Below, one piece after another: positions 1 through 10,632 of a DNA stretch of 33,869 nucleotides. Every line of letters starts with the position of its first letter. Within the stretch, counting starts at the first letter, position 1. Location: positions 1 through 33,869 of the forward strand of contig CALDFV010000066.1 of NCBI GenBank assembly GCA_937942145.1. Direction: 5' to 3'. The DNA is from an uncultured Opitutaceae bacterium. Its GTDB lineage: Bacteria; Verrucomicrobiota; Verrucomicrobiia; Opitutales; Opitutaceae. The position numbers and the translations under genes are program-made. The notes under the pieces were generated by a model. The model was not told where the DNA came from, did not search any database, and worked only from the letters and a program-made list of their open reading frames with translations.

Positions 1-38
1 AATTTGATCGAAGCCAATCAGATGGTAATGCTCTCGAA

Positions 39-794
39 ATGCCCGACTTTCGGAGTTACTGCCCAACTCTAAATCCAAACGTGCCGCAGATCACACTTTC
101 GGCTGATGAGTCGCATCACTTGATCTCGGTAAATCGCGCCCGTCAGGGGGACTCGGTCGTTATTTTTGACGGTTTTGGGAATGAATGGGCCTCAGAAATA
201 ACCATAGCCAATAAACGGGAGGCTGTCTTGGAGGGAAAAACCTTCAACCGCCACTCTCCTCCCCTTCAAAGAATCGCTTTAGCCCAGTCGATTCCAAAAT
301 CGAAGGGCTTGGAGAACATCATTCGCAAAGCAACGGAGCTGGGGGTTCAGGACATCTATCCTTTGATTTCCAATCGAACCGAAACCAAGATCCGCGATGG
401 CAAAGAAAAAACGAAGAACGAAAAATGGCTCTGGGCCGCAATTGAGGGAGCGAAACAGTCGGGAAACCCATTTATTCCCACCATTCATCCCGCTCAGCGT
501 TTGGATCTTTTTCTGGAAAAAGAATCGGGAAATTTCCAGCTGAAGCTCATTGCCTCCCTCGAAGAAGGCAGTACCACGCTTCACGGGCAAATTGAACAAG
601 CCGTTCTAAATCCCAACGCTTCGGGGATATTTCTAGTCGGCCCCGAAGGCGATTTCACGGAAGCCGAGTATGCCCGAATCCGCCAGGCAGATTTCCTCCC
701 AGTCTCACTGGGGCCCTATGTGCTGAAATGCGAAACCGCCGCGGTCAAAGCCCTTAGCATCTTGCAGCACGAATTTTCTAAATGGGCCCCCTGA
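39..794 (+). CDS. rsmE: 16S rRNA (uracil(1498)-N(3))-methyltransferase RsmE
   Basis: 251-aa ORF; IRKATELGVQDIYPLISNRTE, EGAKQSGNPFIPTI, GIFLVGPEGDFTEAEY and PVSLGPYVLKCETAAVKALSILQ match the RsmE/SPOUT family. Confidence 0.95.
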   Translation: MPDFRSYCPTLNPNVPQITLSADESHHLISVNRARQGDSVVIFDGFGNEWASEITIANKREAVLEGKTFNRHSPPLQRIALAQSIPKSKGLENIIRKATELGVQDIYPLISNRTETKIRDGKEKTKNEKWLWAAIEGAKQSGNPFIPTIHPAQRLDLFLEKESGNFQLKLIASLEEGSTTLHGQIEQAVLNPNASGIFLVGPEGDFTEAEYARIRQADFLPVSLGPYVLKCETAAVKALSILQHEFSKWAP

Positions 795-807
795 TAGGCG
801 CCATTGT

Positions 808-2394
808 CTACCAAACCATCAAACCGCCAGCGTAGGTAAACCCGGCCCCGACGGAACAGAAGATAATCTTGTCACCTTCTTCAAAAATCCCCTCTTCCGC
901 AGCCCATCCCAAAGCCATTGAGACGGAAGCAGCCGACGTGTTGCCATACTTCCCCACCGTAACGATGAATTTCTCGTAGGAGATTCCAACGCGCTTGCTG
1001 ACTGCTTTCAGGATTCGAGCGTTCGCCTGGTGAGGCACAATCCAGGATACATCTTCCTCGGAAAGCCCATGACGCTTCATAGCGCTTTCAATAATATCGG
1101 AAAACGCAAGCACGGCCCTTTTAAAAACCACTCCGCCGTCCAGCTGAATATAGAAAGAGTCCAGGCTGTCTCCCGGTTGTGGAATCGGATTCATCGCCCC
1201 ACCGCCTCTGCGGCAAATTGCCTCGGTGTACCGCGAGTCACCACTGAGTTCATGCCGATAAAAGCGATGGCCTCCTTTTTGCGGAGTCAATACTGCCGCT
1301 CCTGCTCCGTCGCCAAAAAGAAAGGCGGTTTCGTGATCTTTAGAGTTTGTGATTCGCGAAAGAATTTCCGCGGTAACCACGAGAGCATTTTTTGCCGTTC
1401 CTCCAATGATGAAAGCCCGTCCCACCTCGAGAGCGTAAAGCCAGCCCGAACAGGCCGCATTAAGATCAAAAGCCAGTGCCTGTCCTATGCCGAGCTCCTT
1501 GGCCAAGGCGCTCGCGGCTCCGGGAACCGGTTGATCGGGAAGAAGGGTCGCGACAATCACCGCATCGATGTCGTCCACTGACATACCGGCCATTTCCAGG
1601 GCCTTGTTTGTCGCCTCTGTAGCCAGGCTGGTAGCCGATTCACCATCGCTGATGATATAGCGCTGCTGAATTCCGGTTACCTTTTCAATCTCTTCGGCGG
1701 TCTTTCCAGGAAACTCTCTTAGAATCTCCTCGTTAGAACGGGCATTCTTGGGAACGGCATAGCCGATACCCGCTACGCACACCGTCTGAGCGGCAAGTGA
1801 GTCTACGCCCGCATCACTTGATGCGACTGTACTTTCCGGTGATGAACCTTTGTAGCGAGTCAAGTCGTCTCCGGTCACCCGACCTCCGGGTCCCGTACCC
1901 ACAATATCGAAAATCGTATCCGGATTCAAACCACGCTCTAGGGCAATCTTTCGAGCTCGAGGAGTCCAGCGAATCGCTCCCTTTTTATCTGATGGGGCCG
2001 GGGTCTCCGAGATCGTGCTTTCGGCGGTTGCGATTTCCGCCAGCGGGGCAACGAGCTTCTGCTTAGATTCGGTTTCCGGTGTTGATTCGGAATCCGAGGA
2101 TCCCGAATCGGTTCCGGGGTCCACTGCTAAGTGGCTCATGGATTGATCTTCTGTCTCTATCCGGAAAAAAGGAACCCCCACTTTTAGGATGTCTCCCGCG
2201 CGACAGCAAATCTCACGAATAACCCCATCACAGGGAGACTCGAAATCGAATATTGATTTGTCGCTTTCCAGCTCGGCTAGCTTCTCGCCTTTAGCGACTG
2301 CACTTCCCGCCTCGCAAAAAAGATCGATCAACGTTATTTCGTTTACCGTCGCGCCCATCGATGGGATGGGAACTTCTATCAGCTGCTTCGCCAT
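808..2394 (-). CDS. Lipoyl domain - peripheral subunit-binding (E3-binding) domain - beta-ketoacyl-ACP synthase III fusion
   Basis: aa ~1-82 lipoyl domain (VPIPSMGATVNEITL...LAELESDKSIFDFESPCDGVI, candidate lipoyl-Lys K46); aa ~141-181 PSBD (IRWTPRARKIALERGLNPDTIFDIVGTGPGGRVTGDDLTRY); aa ~204-528 KAS III with Cys (LNAACSGWLYAL), His (PHQANARI) and Asn (GKYGNTSAAS). One uninterrupted frame. Confidence 0.93.
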   Translation of the reverse strand: MAKQLIEVPIPSMGATVNEITLIDLFCEAGSAVAKGEKLAELESDKSIFDFESPCDGVIREICCRAGDILKVGVPFFRIETEDQSMSHLAVDPGTDSGSSDSESTPETESKQKLVAPLAEIATAESTISETPAPSDKKGAIRWTPRARKIALERGLNPDTIFDIVGTGPGGRVTGDDLTRYKGSSPESTVASSDAGVDSLAAQTVCVAGIGYAVPKNARSNEEILREFPGKTAEEIEKVTGIQQRYIISDGESATSLATEATNKALEMAGMSVDDIDAVIVATLLPDQPVPGAASALAKELGIGQALAFDLNAACSGWLYALEVGRAFIIGGTAKNALVVTAEILSRITNSKDHETAFLFGDGAGAAVLTPQKGGHRFYRHELSGDSRYTEAICRRGGGAMNPIPQPGDSLDSFYIQLDGGVVFKRAVLAFSDIIESAMKRHGLSEEDVSWIVPHQANARILKAVSKRVGISYEKFIVTVGKYGNTSAASVSMALGWAAEEGIFEEGDKIIFCSVGAGFTYAGGLMVW

Positions 2395-2459
2395 GAGGGT
2401 TTTTGATTTAGGTAAGCACTCAAAAAGAATTGACTGGCATCATTTCGAACGGGCTTCAA

Positions 2460-4112
<1,653 letters not shown>

Positions 4113-4153
4113 TCAACTAGGGAGTTCCCTAAAATCGAAATCTCTCCTTCAAT

Positions 4154-4351
4154 CTAGGCAATAATGAGCGTCCAGGCGGCAAATGCGACGAGAGCGATCA
4201 AAAGTGCCGTCACCACGAGGACGATACCAAACTTTACAATCCGCCACATGACATAGAGCAATCCTGCACCCACAACGATCAAGCAGGCAGTAACCAGCCA
4301 AGGGGGGTATAGCTCTAGCAACTCGCGAACTTCGTCGATCAATTCTGTCAT
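4154..4351 (-). CDS. Small hypothetical membrane protein
   Basis: MTELIDEVRELLELYPPWLVTACLIVVGAGLLYVMWRIVKFGIVLVVTALLIALVAFAAWTLIIA; two hydrophobic segments; same strand as and just upstream of pyrG; internal ATG preferred over the track start at 4474. Confidence 0.55.
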   Translation of the reverse strand: MTELIDEVRELLELYPPWLVTACLIVVGAGLLYVMWRIVKFGIVLVVTALLIALVAFAAWTLIIA

Positions 4352-4483
4352 CCACGCACACGCTACGGGAGGCGGGCTCCATCCTTCAATCTCGAATTTA
4401 TGTTGCGCGTTGGAACGCAGACGATTTCGTTCTCCCAATCCTGTTTCGAGGGGATCTAGCAAAACAAAACACAATTAATAGCA

Positions 4484-5482
4484 ATGGCGAAGAAATATCA
4501 CGTCTACGGAATGGGCAATGCCCTCGTCGATATCGTAACCGAGGTGACCGATGAATTTTTCAAGGAGCATTCCATCGAGAAAGGCTTCATGACGCTCGTT
4601 GACGAAAACCGTCAGCACCAGCTCACCAACGCAATCCACATGCCCAGCGCGGACCGCCAATGCGGAGGATCCGCCGCCAACACGATTATCGGAGCGGCTC
4701 AGTTCGGCGCTTCCTGCTTCTACTCCTGCAAGGTGGCTAACGATGAAATGGGGGATTTCTACCATGACGACCTTACCTCCCACAACGTGAGTACCAATCT
4801 TTCTCCCGGGGCCCACGAAGAGGGAATTACCGGGAAATGCCTCGTGATGACTACGCCTGACGCGGAACGAACGATGAACACGTTCTTGGGTATTACCGCC
4901 AGCTATTCTACGAAGGAAGTTGACGAAACCGCGCTTAGAGACTCGGAGTTCCTATACATTGAAGGCTACTTGGTAACCGGCGAATCGGGGCTCAACGCAA
5001 TGAAAGAGGCCAAAAGACTGGCCGAGGAGCATAGCGTTAAAACGGCTCTCACTTTCTCCGACCCTAGCATGGTCAAGTACTTCAAGGACCAAATGGCCGA
5101 TGTCGTCGGCTCGGGTGTCGATTTGCTATTTTGCAACGAAGAGGAAGCGATGCTCTTTACAGAAACGGAAACGGTTGCCCGGGCGATCGAAGCATTGAAA
5201 CAGAAGGCAAAGACGTTCGTTGTCACTCTTGGAGCAAAAGGCGCCCTCGTATTCGATGGATCCGAGGAAATCAAAATTGATCCCTTCCCAACCACGGCCA
5301 TCGATACCAACGGAGCGGGCGACCTTTTTGCGGGCGCATTTTTGTATGCGCTAACTCAAGGTAAAACGCATGCCGAATCCGGACGCCTCGCGAGTCTCGC
5401 CTCCTCGAAAGTCGTTTCCAAATGGGGGCCGCGCCTTGACGAAGGCCAGGCCAAGGCATTGCACGACCAACTTTTTAGCTGA
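4484..5482 (+). CDS. PfkB-family carbohydrate kinase, adenosine kinase-like
   Basis: 332 aa; GNALVDIVTEV, GGSAANTIIGAAQFGA, TNGAGDLFAGAFLYALTQG (PfkB signature 2). Confidence 0.92.
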   Translation: MAKKYHVYGMGNALVDIVTEVTDEFFKEHSIEKGFMTLVDENRQHQLTNAIHMPSADRQCGGSAANTIIGAAQFGASCFYSCKVANDEMGDFYHDDLTSHNVSTNLSPGAHEEGITGKCLVMTTPDAERTMNTFLGITASYSTKEVDETALRDSEFLYIEGYLVTGESGLNAMKEAKRLAEEHSVKTALTFSDPSMVKYFKDQMADVVGSGVDLLFCNEEEAMLFTETETVARAIEALKQKAKTFVVTLGAKGALVFDGSEEIKIDPFPTTAIDTNGAGDLFAGAFLYALTQGKTHAESGRLASLASSKVVSKWGPRLDEGQAKALHDQLFS

Positions 5483-5506
5483 TCGGCAAGTTTCCTCTTT
5501 ACCCCT

Positions 5507-6745
5507 ATGGAGGCTCCTCTAGATCCAGTTCGAATCGCGATTGTCGGAGGGGGAGCCGCCGGGATATTCGCAGCCATTTCGGCGAAAGAGGCAAATCCCA
5601 ACGCGCAGGTTTGCGTTTTTGAAAAATCGAACCGTTTTCTCACTAAGGTAAAGATATCTGGAGGCGGGCGCTGCAATGTCACTCATGCTTGTTTCGAGCC
5701 GCGAGAGCTCACCTCACGATACCCTCGTGGCTCTAAGGAACTTCTGGGTCCGTTCTACAGTTGGCAACCGCAGGATACGGTGGATTGGTTCGAGTCGCAT
5801 GGGGTCGCGCTGAAAACCGAGCCCGATGGGAGGATGTTTCCGGTTACCGATTCCTCCCAAACCATCATCGACTGCCTTCTTGATACCGCTCGGGGAAGCG
5901 GGGTAGAGCTCAAGGCGAAGACCGGAGTCGACAGTGCCCATATCGACCGTACAGGTAAATTCCAGCTTTCTACCAATGAGGACCTGGTTCTAGAATTTGA
6001 TCGTCTGGTCTTGGCTACCGGTGGTGGGCAGAATTCGCCGGGGCACAGGATCGCAGAATCTTTTGGCCATACGATTTCCTCCCTGGCTCCGTCACTCTTC
6101 ACATTCCATATCAGTGATGCCCGCATCGACGGTCTGCAGGGACTCTCGGTTCCCAATGCCGTCGTCACCTGCCCCTCGATAAAGCTTTCTCAAAGCGGAC
6201 CACTGCTGATCACTCATTGGGGATTGAGCGGCCCGGCCATTCTAAAGTTGTCGGCCTGGGGCGCCCGCCAGTTCGCAGAATTTGAATACACGTTCAAGCT
6301 ACAGGTAAACTGGACAGGAACGCACGACCTAGAATCCGCCAAGCAGGTTTTAATGGATGCAAAGCGGCAGCATGGAGCCAAGCAGGTCGGCACAAACCCA
6401 CTCTTAGGGCTTCCGCGCCGCTTGTGGGATCGATTTTTAGATACTGAATCGATCGACCCAAAAATGAAACTATCGCAAGTAGCGAATCACCAATTGCTCT
6501 CCCTCGCCACAACCTGCGTTGCCTGCGATTTTCAGGTAACCGGGAAAAGTATGAACAAAGAGGAATTTGTAACGTGCGGTGGTGTTTCCCTGCGCGAGGT
6601 TGAATTTAAGAGAATGGAGAGCAAGCAAGTGCCTAAGCTCTATTTCGCGGGCGAAACACTCGATATCGACGGGGTAACAGGAGGGTTCAATTTCCAGGCG
6701 GCATGGACAACCGGCCGGATTGCCGGCACGAGCGCGGCAATCTAG
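5507..6745 (+). CDS. NAD(P)/FAD-dependent oxidoreductase, BaiN/HI0933 family
   Basis: 412 aa; IAIVGGGAAGIFAAISA Rossmann motif, KVKISGGGRCNVTHAC, TGGGQNSPGHRIAESFGH, FAGETLDIDGVTGGFNFQAAWTTGRIAG. Confidence 0.93.
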   Translation: MEAPLDPVRIAIVGGGAAGIFAAISAKEANPNAQVCVFEKSNRFLTKVKISGGGRCNVTHACFEPRELTSRYPRGSKELLGPFYSWQPQDTVDWFESHGVALKTEPDGRMFPVTDSSQTIIDCLLDTARGSGVELKAKTGVDSAHIDRTGKFQLSTNEDLVLEFDRLVLATGGGQNSPGHRIAESFGHTISSLAPSLFTFHISDARIDGLQGLSVPNAVVTCPSIKLSQSGPLLITHWGLSGPAILKLSAWGARQFAEFEYTFKLQVNWTGTHDLESAKQVLMDAKRQHGAKQVGTNPLLGLPRRLWDRFLDTESIDPKMKLSQVANHQLLSLATTCVACDFQVTGKSMNKEEFVTCGGVSLREVEFKRMESKQVPKLYFAGETLDIDGVTGGFNFQAAWTTGRIAGTSAAI

Positions 6746-6803
6746 CGATACCTGAAATTATCTATTGCCCCCAACCGGCTACCCTTCGAGTAGTCGCTTC
6801 ACT

Positions 6804-7364
6804 ATGAAGATGACCCACATCAAAACACTGTCCTTCTTTATCACATCCTGCCTGGTGTTCTGGGGTTGCTAAGATTCTTCGAATGAGTCCGTAACCGCGC
6901 CAGAAGTAGATAATAGCGCCACCAAAGATGAATTAGCCAGCGTTCAGGAAAAAGCGTCTGGGGAGATTGCGAATTTGAAGCAAAAAGCTGAGGAGGAGGC
7001 CGCGAAATTGAAGTCCGAAGTTGCGGCGGCACTAAAGAAGCAGCGCGACGAGCTCCTTTCCGAAATGAATGCGAACACGAGTAACTTGACGAGCCAGATG
7101 AGCGGAATCAAGAAACAGTACGAGTCGCTCAAAGGGGCATTGCCCGAGGAAGTGCTGAAGGTTGTTAAGGAGCAAATTCCCGACCTCGAATCCAGCATCA
7201 CCAAACTCAAAGACATGGCCGCTAAGTTCGATCCGAGCACGATAGAGCAATTGAATGCGTTCAAAACGAAATACCAAAAGGAGTACGAGCTGGCGTTAGG
7301 CCTGATGAAGAAGGCATCCGAACTACTCGAAAATTCGGGTGTAAAAGTACCCAAGCTCTTTTAG
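6804..7364 (+). pseudogene. Coiled-coil lipoprotein gene interrupted by an in-frame TAA immediately after the lipobox Cys
   Basis: ATG at 6804 gives MKMTHIKTLSFFITSCLVFWGC, then TAA (6870-6872), then the same frame stays open as DSSNESVTAPEVDNSATKDELASVQEKASGEIANLKQ...VKVPKLF to 7364. Confidence 0.75.
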
Positions 7365-7393
7365 ACAAAGCGTCAGAAATCTTTTGATAGAGC

Positions 7394-7430
7394 AAAGCGG
7401 AGTCCTCGAATAAGGGGCTCCGCTTTCTTG
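7394..7430 (+). terminator. Rho-independent terminator-like hairpin
   Basis: AAAGCGGAG (7394-7402) / CTCCGCTTT (7418-7426), T-rich 3' side, directly after the lipoprotein ORF. Confidence 0.7.
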
Positions 7431-7464
7431 TACCATTCATCGAACTTCCGATTTAGCGCCTCAC

Positions 7465-8959
7465 ATGAGAAATGACACTCTACAAGCCCTCGATCGAAAA
7501 TTTATGCGTATCCATACACTCGACTCAATATCAGGCTTATTGGGCTGGGACGGGCTCGTGAACTTGCCTCCCAATAGCGCTGACCAAAAGGGGTGAACAA
7601 TCAGCTGCCATCGCTGAGGTATGCCACACCGCGTCCATTGATCCCGAAATCAGGAAACTCTTGTCTTAGCTCAAATCGGAATTCGAGTCGCTGGACCGCG
7701 AGGCTCAAATCGTGGTTCGCTAAGCGAGAAAGGACTACGATCGCAATATAAAGCTCCCTGCCGACTACGTTCAGCGGAAAGCCCTGCTCGATAGCGCCTC
7801 CTACCATGCGTGGGCTCGAGCCAAAGAGAACTCTGACTATGCAGAATTTTCCGCCTACCTGCAGCAATAGCTCGATTGCGCGACGGAATTTACCAGTTAT
7901 CTCAGCTGGAGCGAACGACCCTACGATTGCTTAATCGATCTACACGATCCGGGGATGGATACCCAGTCGATCTCAGCTCTCTTCGATTCCCTGAAAGGTG
8001 ACCTCGTACCCATCGTTCAGCAGATCCTTCATTCTAAAACAAAACCGGATACCTCAATTTTCAAAGGATTCCCGGTCGAGGTCCAATGTGCGTTTCTCAC
8101 AGAAGTCACCTCCGCAATTGGCTTCAACTACCAAAGAAGACGTATCGATGTCTCTCTGCACCCTTTCTGCAGCGGCAACGGGGGTTGATACGCGGATGAC
8201 CCCCGGTTTGACGAAAACAACCCACTTGATTCCCTCTTTCGTTCGATCCATGAGACAGGTCATGGCATGTATGAGCAGGGACTGCCGCTAAAGCGCTTGC
8301 ATAATGCCCTGGGTAAGGCCGCTGGAATGGGCGTACACGATTCCCAAAGCCGCCTTTGGGAAAACCAGGTTTGCCGCAGTCGTTCGTTTTGGACTCGGTT
8401 TGAGCCTAGGTTCAGGGAAACCTTCGAAGCTCAACTCGATTCCATTCCGAGTGACCAACTTTATCTCGCAATCAACAGTGTATCCAAAAACCCGATCCGA
8501 GTCGACTCTGATGAAGTCACCTATAATCTTCACATTATAATTCGATTCGAACTTGAACGCCAACTCTTTGCTGGATATCTATCGGTCAAAGACATACCCG
8601 AGGCATGAAACTCTCTCCATCTAGAGCTGTTGGATATCAATCCCAAAAACGATGTAGAGGGCGTCCTTCAGGATGTCCATTGGTCTGGAGGGGCCTTTGG
8701 CTATTTTCCAAGCTATTGCCTTGGCAATATGCTCGCCGCTCAATTAAGCTACGCTGCAAACGACCAATTGTCAGGATTGGAGGAGAATATCGCTGAGGGC
8801 AAATTCGCTCCTCTTCTCTCTTGGCTCAGGAACAATGTTCATCAGCACGGCAAACGCTACGACCTTAGGGAACTAAGCCTTAGAGCAACAGGAAGGGAGC
8901 TTTCTCCCGGTAGTCTAATCCGGTATTTGAAAGAAAGATACCTTCCCCTATATCAGTAG
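7465..8959 (+). pseudogene. Decayed M32-family (Taq-type) metallocarboxypeptidase
   Basis: Fragments across frames: MRNDTLQALDRKFMRIHTLDSISGLLGWDGLVNLPP; ...GRRIDVS-type region RRRIDVSLHPFCSGNGG; RFDENNPLDSLFRSIHETGHGMYEQGLP (HEXXH); HDSQSRLWENQVCRSRSFW; DEVTYNLHIIIRFELERQL; EGVLQDVHWSGGAFGYFPSYCLGNMLAAQ. Stops at 7594, 7667, 7721, 7868, 8186, 8606 and at least one frameshift near 7594. Confidence 0.93.
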
Positions 8960-9119
8960 GAAAATCATTCCCGATGGGCGCGAGCGCGAAACACTCGATT
9001 CGTATTCTCAAGGCTAGGGAAAAGTGGATGAAAATCCAAACTCGATCGAAGGATTGATTGGGCAGATCGAAAACGTTCGAGACTGGAGTGATTAAGAAAG
9101 GATTGCCAGCGCTCCATCT

Positions 9120-9142
9120 AGCGGACATCGTCCGCTCCTTTT
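9120..9142 (+). terminator. Short perfect hairpin followed by CCTTTT
   Basis: AGCGGAC (9120-9126) ATC GTCCGCT (9130-9136) CCTTTT; lies just upstream of proA. Confidence 0.4.
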
Positions 9143-9157
9143 CATTTCACATTTCCT

Positions 9158-10441
9158 ATGACAACGGATGCAATAGACATCGATGCTCTGGTTAGAGAAA
9201 TAGCCCGAGACGCTCGCGAGGCGTCTCTCACCTTGGCGAATGTGCAGACAACCCAGAAAAACCAGGCTATCCTCCGACTCGCAGACCTAATCGAAGAGAA
9301 CACGGATTCTCTCCGAAAAGAGAATGCCAAAGACCTGGCAGCGGCAGAGGACAACGGAATTACGCAGGCAATGCTCAAACGCCTAGAGCTGAGCGACCGC
9401 ATGATTTCCGACATGCTTGCTGGCGCCCGTCAGGTCGCTGCTCTCCCCGATCCTCTGGGAGAACTACTGGAGACCTATAATCATCCTCAAGGGTTCAAGA
9501 TTGAGAAAGTACGCGTTCCGATTGGAGTAATCGGGATTATCTATGAGTCCCGCCCCAACGTAACCATCGATTGCGCCATCCTTTGTCTCAAATCTGGAAA
9601 CGCTAGCATTTTGCGGGGCGGGAAAGAGGCCTACTACACGAATATCGCTCTGGCGAAGCTCGTAACGCAAGCCCTTGAAACATGCGGACTGCCTCCAAAG
9701 GCGTCTCAATTCATTCCCACGAAAGACCGGTCTGCCCTCAATACGCTGCTGAAATTGGATCAGCAAATTCAGTGCATCATTCCAAGAGGGGGAGAGGGTC
9801 TGATTCGATTCGTCTCTGAAAACAGCCATATTCCTGTGATTAAGCATTTCGACGGGATATGTACGCTCTATGCAGACAAGTCGCTCGATATCGCACAAGC
9901 GAAGGATATTATCGTCAATTCGAAGTGCCAAAAACCTGGCGTCTGCAATGCGGCGGAAAACCTGTTAATCCACACGGAGGTGGCTAACGAAGCGCTTCCC
10001 CAAATCGCGCAGGCCTTGAGAACTGAGGGTGTGGAGCTGAGGATAGACGAATCCGCCAGGTCGATTCTAGACAATCAGGGGATCGACTCGACCCCGGCAA
10101 CCGATGAGGATTGGGGGACAGAGTACTTAGATCTGATATTGTCTGTGAAAGTAGTGGATTCCATAGAGGAGGCCATCGCCTTCATAAATCAGTACGGGAG
10201 TTCGCATAGTGACTGTATTCTGACCACAGATACTGATGCTGCTGAGTCCTTTTTAAGCGGGGTCGACTCGGCAACCGTTTATTGGAATGTCAGCACGCGG
10301 TTTACCGATGGATTCGAATTTGGCCTTGGAGCTGAGATTGGAATATCTACAGACAAGCTCCACGCTCGAGGACCCATGGGGCTAAGAGAACTCTGCACGT
10401 ACAAGTTCAAAATCGTGGGTGATGGACAAATTAGAACCTGA
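9158..10441 (+). CDS. proA: Glutamate-5-semialdehyde dehydrogenase (gamma-glutamyl phosphate reductase)
   Basis: 427 aa; VPIGVIGIIYESRPNVTIDCAILCLKSGNASILRGGKEA, NSKCQKPGVCNAAENLLIH, FTDGFEFGLGAEIGISTDKLHARGPMGL. Confidence 0.97.
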   Translation: MTTDAIDIDALVREIARDAREASLTLANVQTTQKNQAILRLADLIEENTDSLRKENAKDLAAAEDNGITQAMLKRLELSDRMISDMLAGARQVAALPDPLGELLETYNHPQGFKIEKVRVPIGVIGIIYESRPNVTIDCAILCLKSGNASILRGGKEAYYTNIALAKLVTQALETCGLPPKASQFIPTKDRSALNTLLKLDQQIQCIIPRGGEGLIRFVSENSHIPVIKHFDGICTLYADKSLDIAQAKDIIVNSKCQKPGVCNAAENLLIHTEVANEALPQIAQALRTEGVELRIDESARSILDNQGIDSTPATDEDWGTEYLDLILSVKVVDSIEEAIAFINQYGSSHSDCILTTDTDAAESFLSGVDSATVYWNVSTRFTDGFEFGLGAEIGISTDKLHARGPMGLRELCTYKFKIVGDGQIRT

Positions 10442-10632
10442 CCACCTAGACCTGAACAGGATTAGGAGCTTACCACACCGCATCCAAGCCATTAAGGAAT
10501 CACCTGGACAGCGTTCACTCGCCAATTCGGCGCTCTTCTATTGCAATCCTAGTCGCTAGTCCTCAACTTTTTCCCAAACTGTATTTTCACTGAAAAGGGA
10601 ACTTCCCGTAAAGACCTCTCATCTCACACACC

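Noticed and set aside
1030-1581. 183-aa plus-strand ORF antisense to the lipoyl-KAS III gene
   Set aside because: Lies entirely within a well-supported coding gene on the other strand; composition looks like an antisense shadow frame
7955-8291. ORFs at 7955..8188 and 7998..8291 as separate small genes
   Set aside because: 7955..8188 is a fragment of the M32 pseudogene; 7998..8291 is mostly an out-of-frame reading of it
8880-9128. 82-aa minus-strand ORF between the M32 pseudogene and proA
   Set aside because: Overlaps the M32 3' end antisense; no motif and no ribosome-binding site evident
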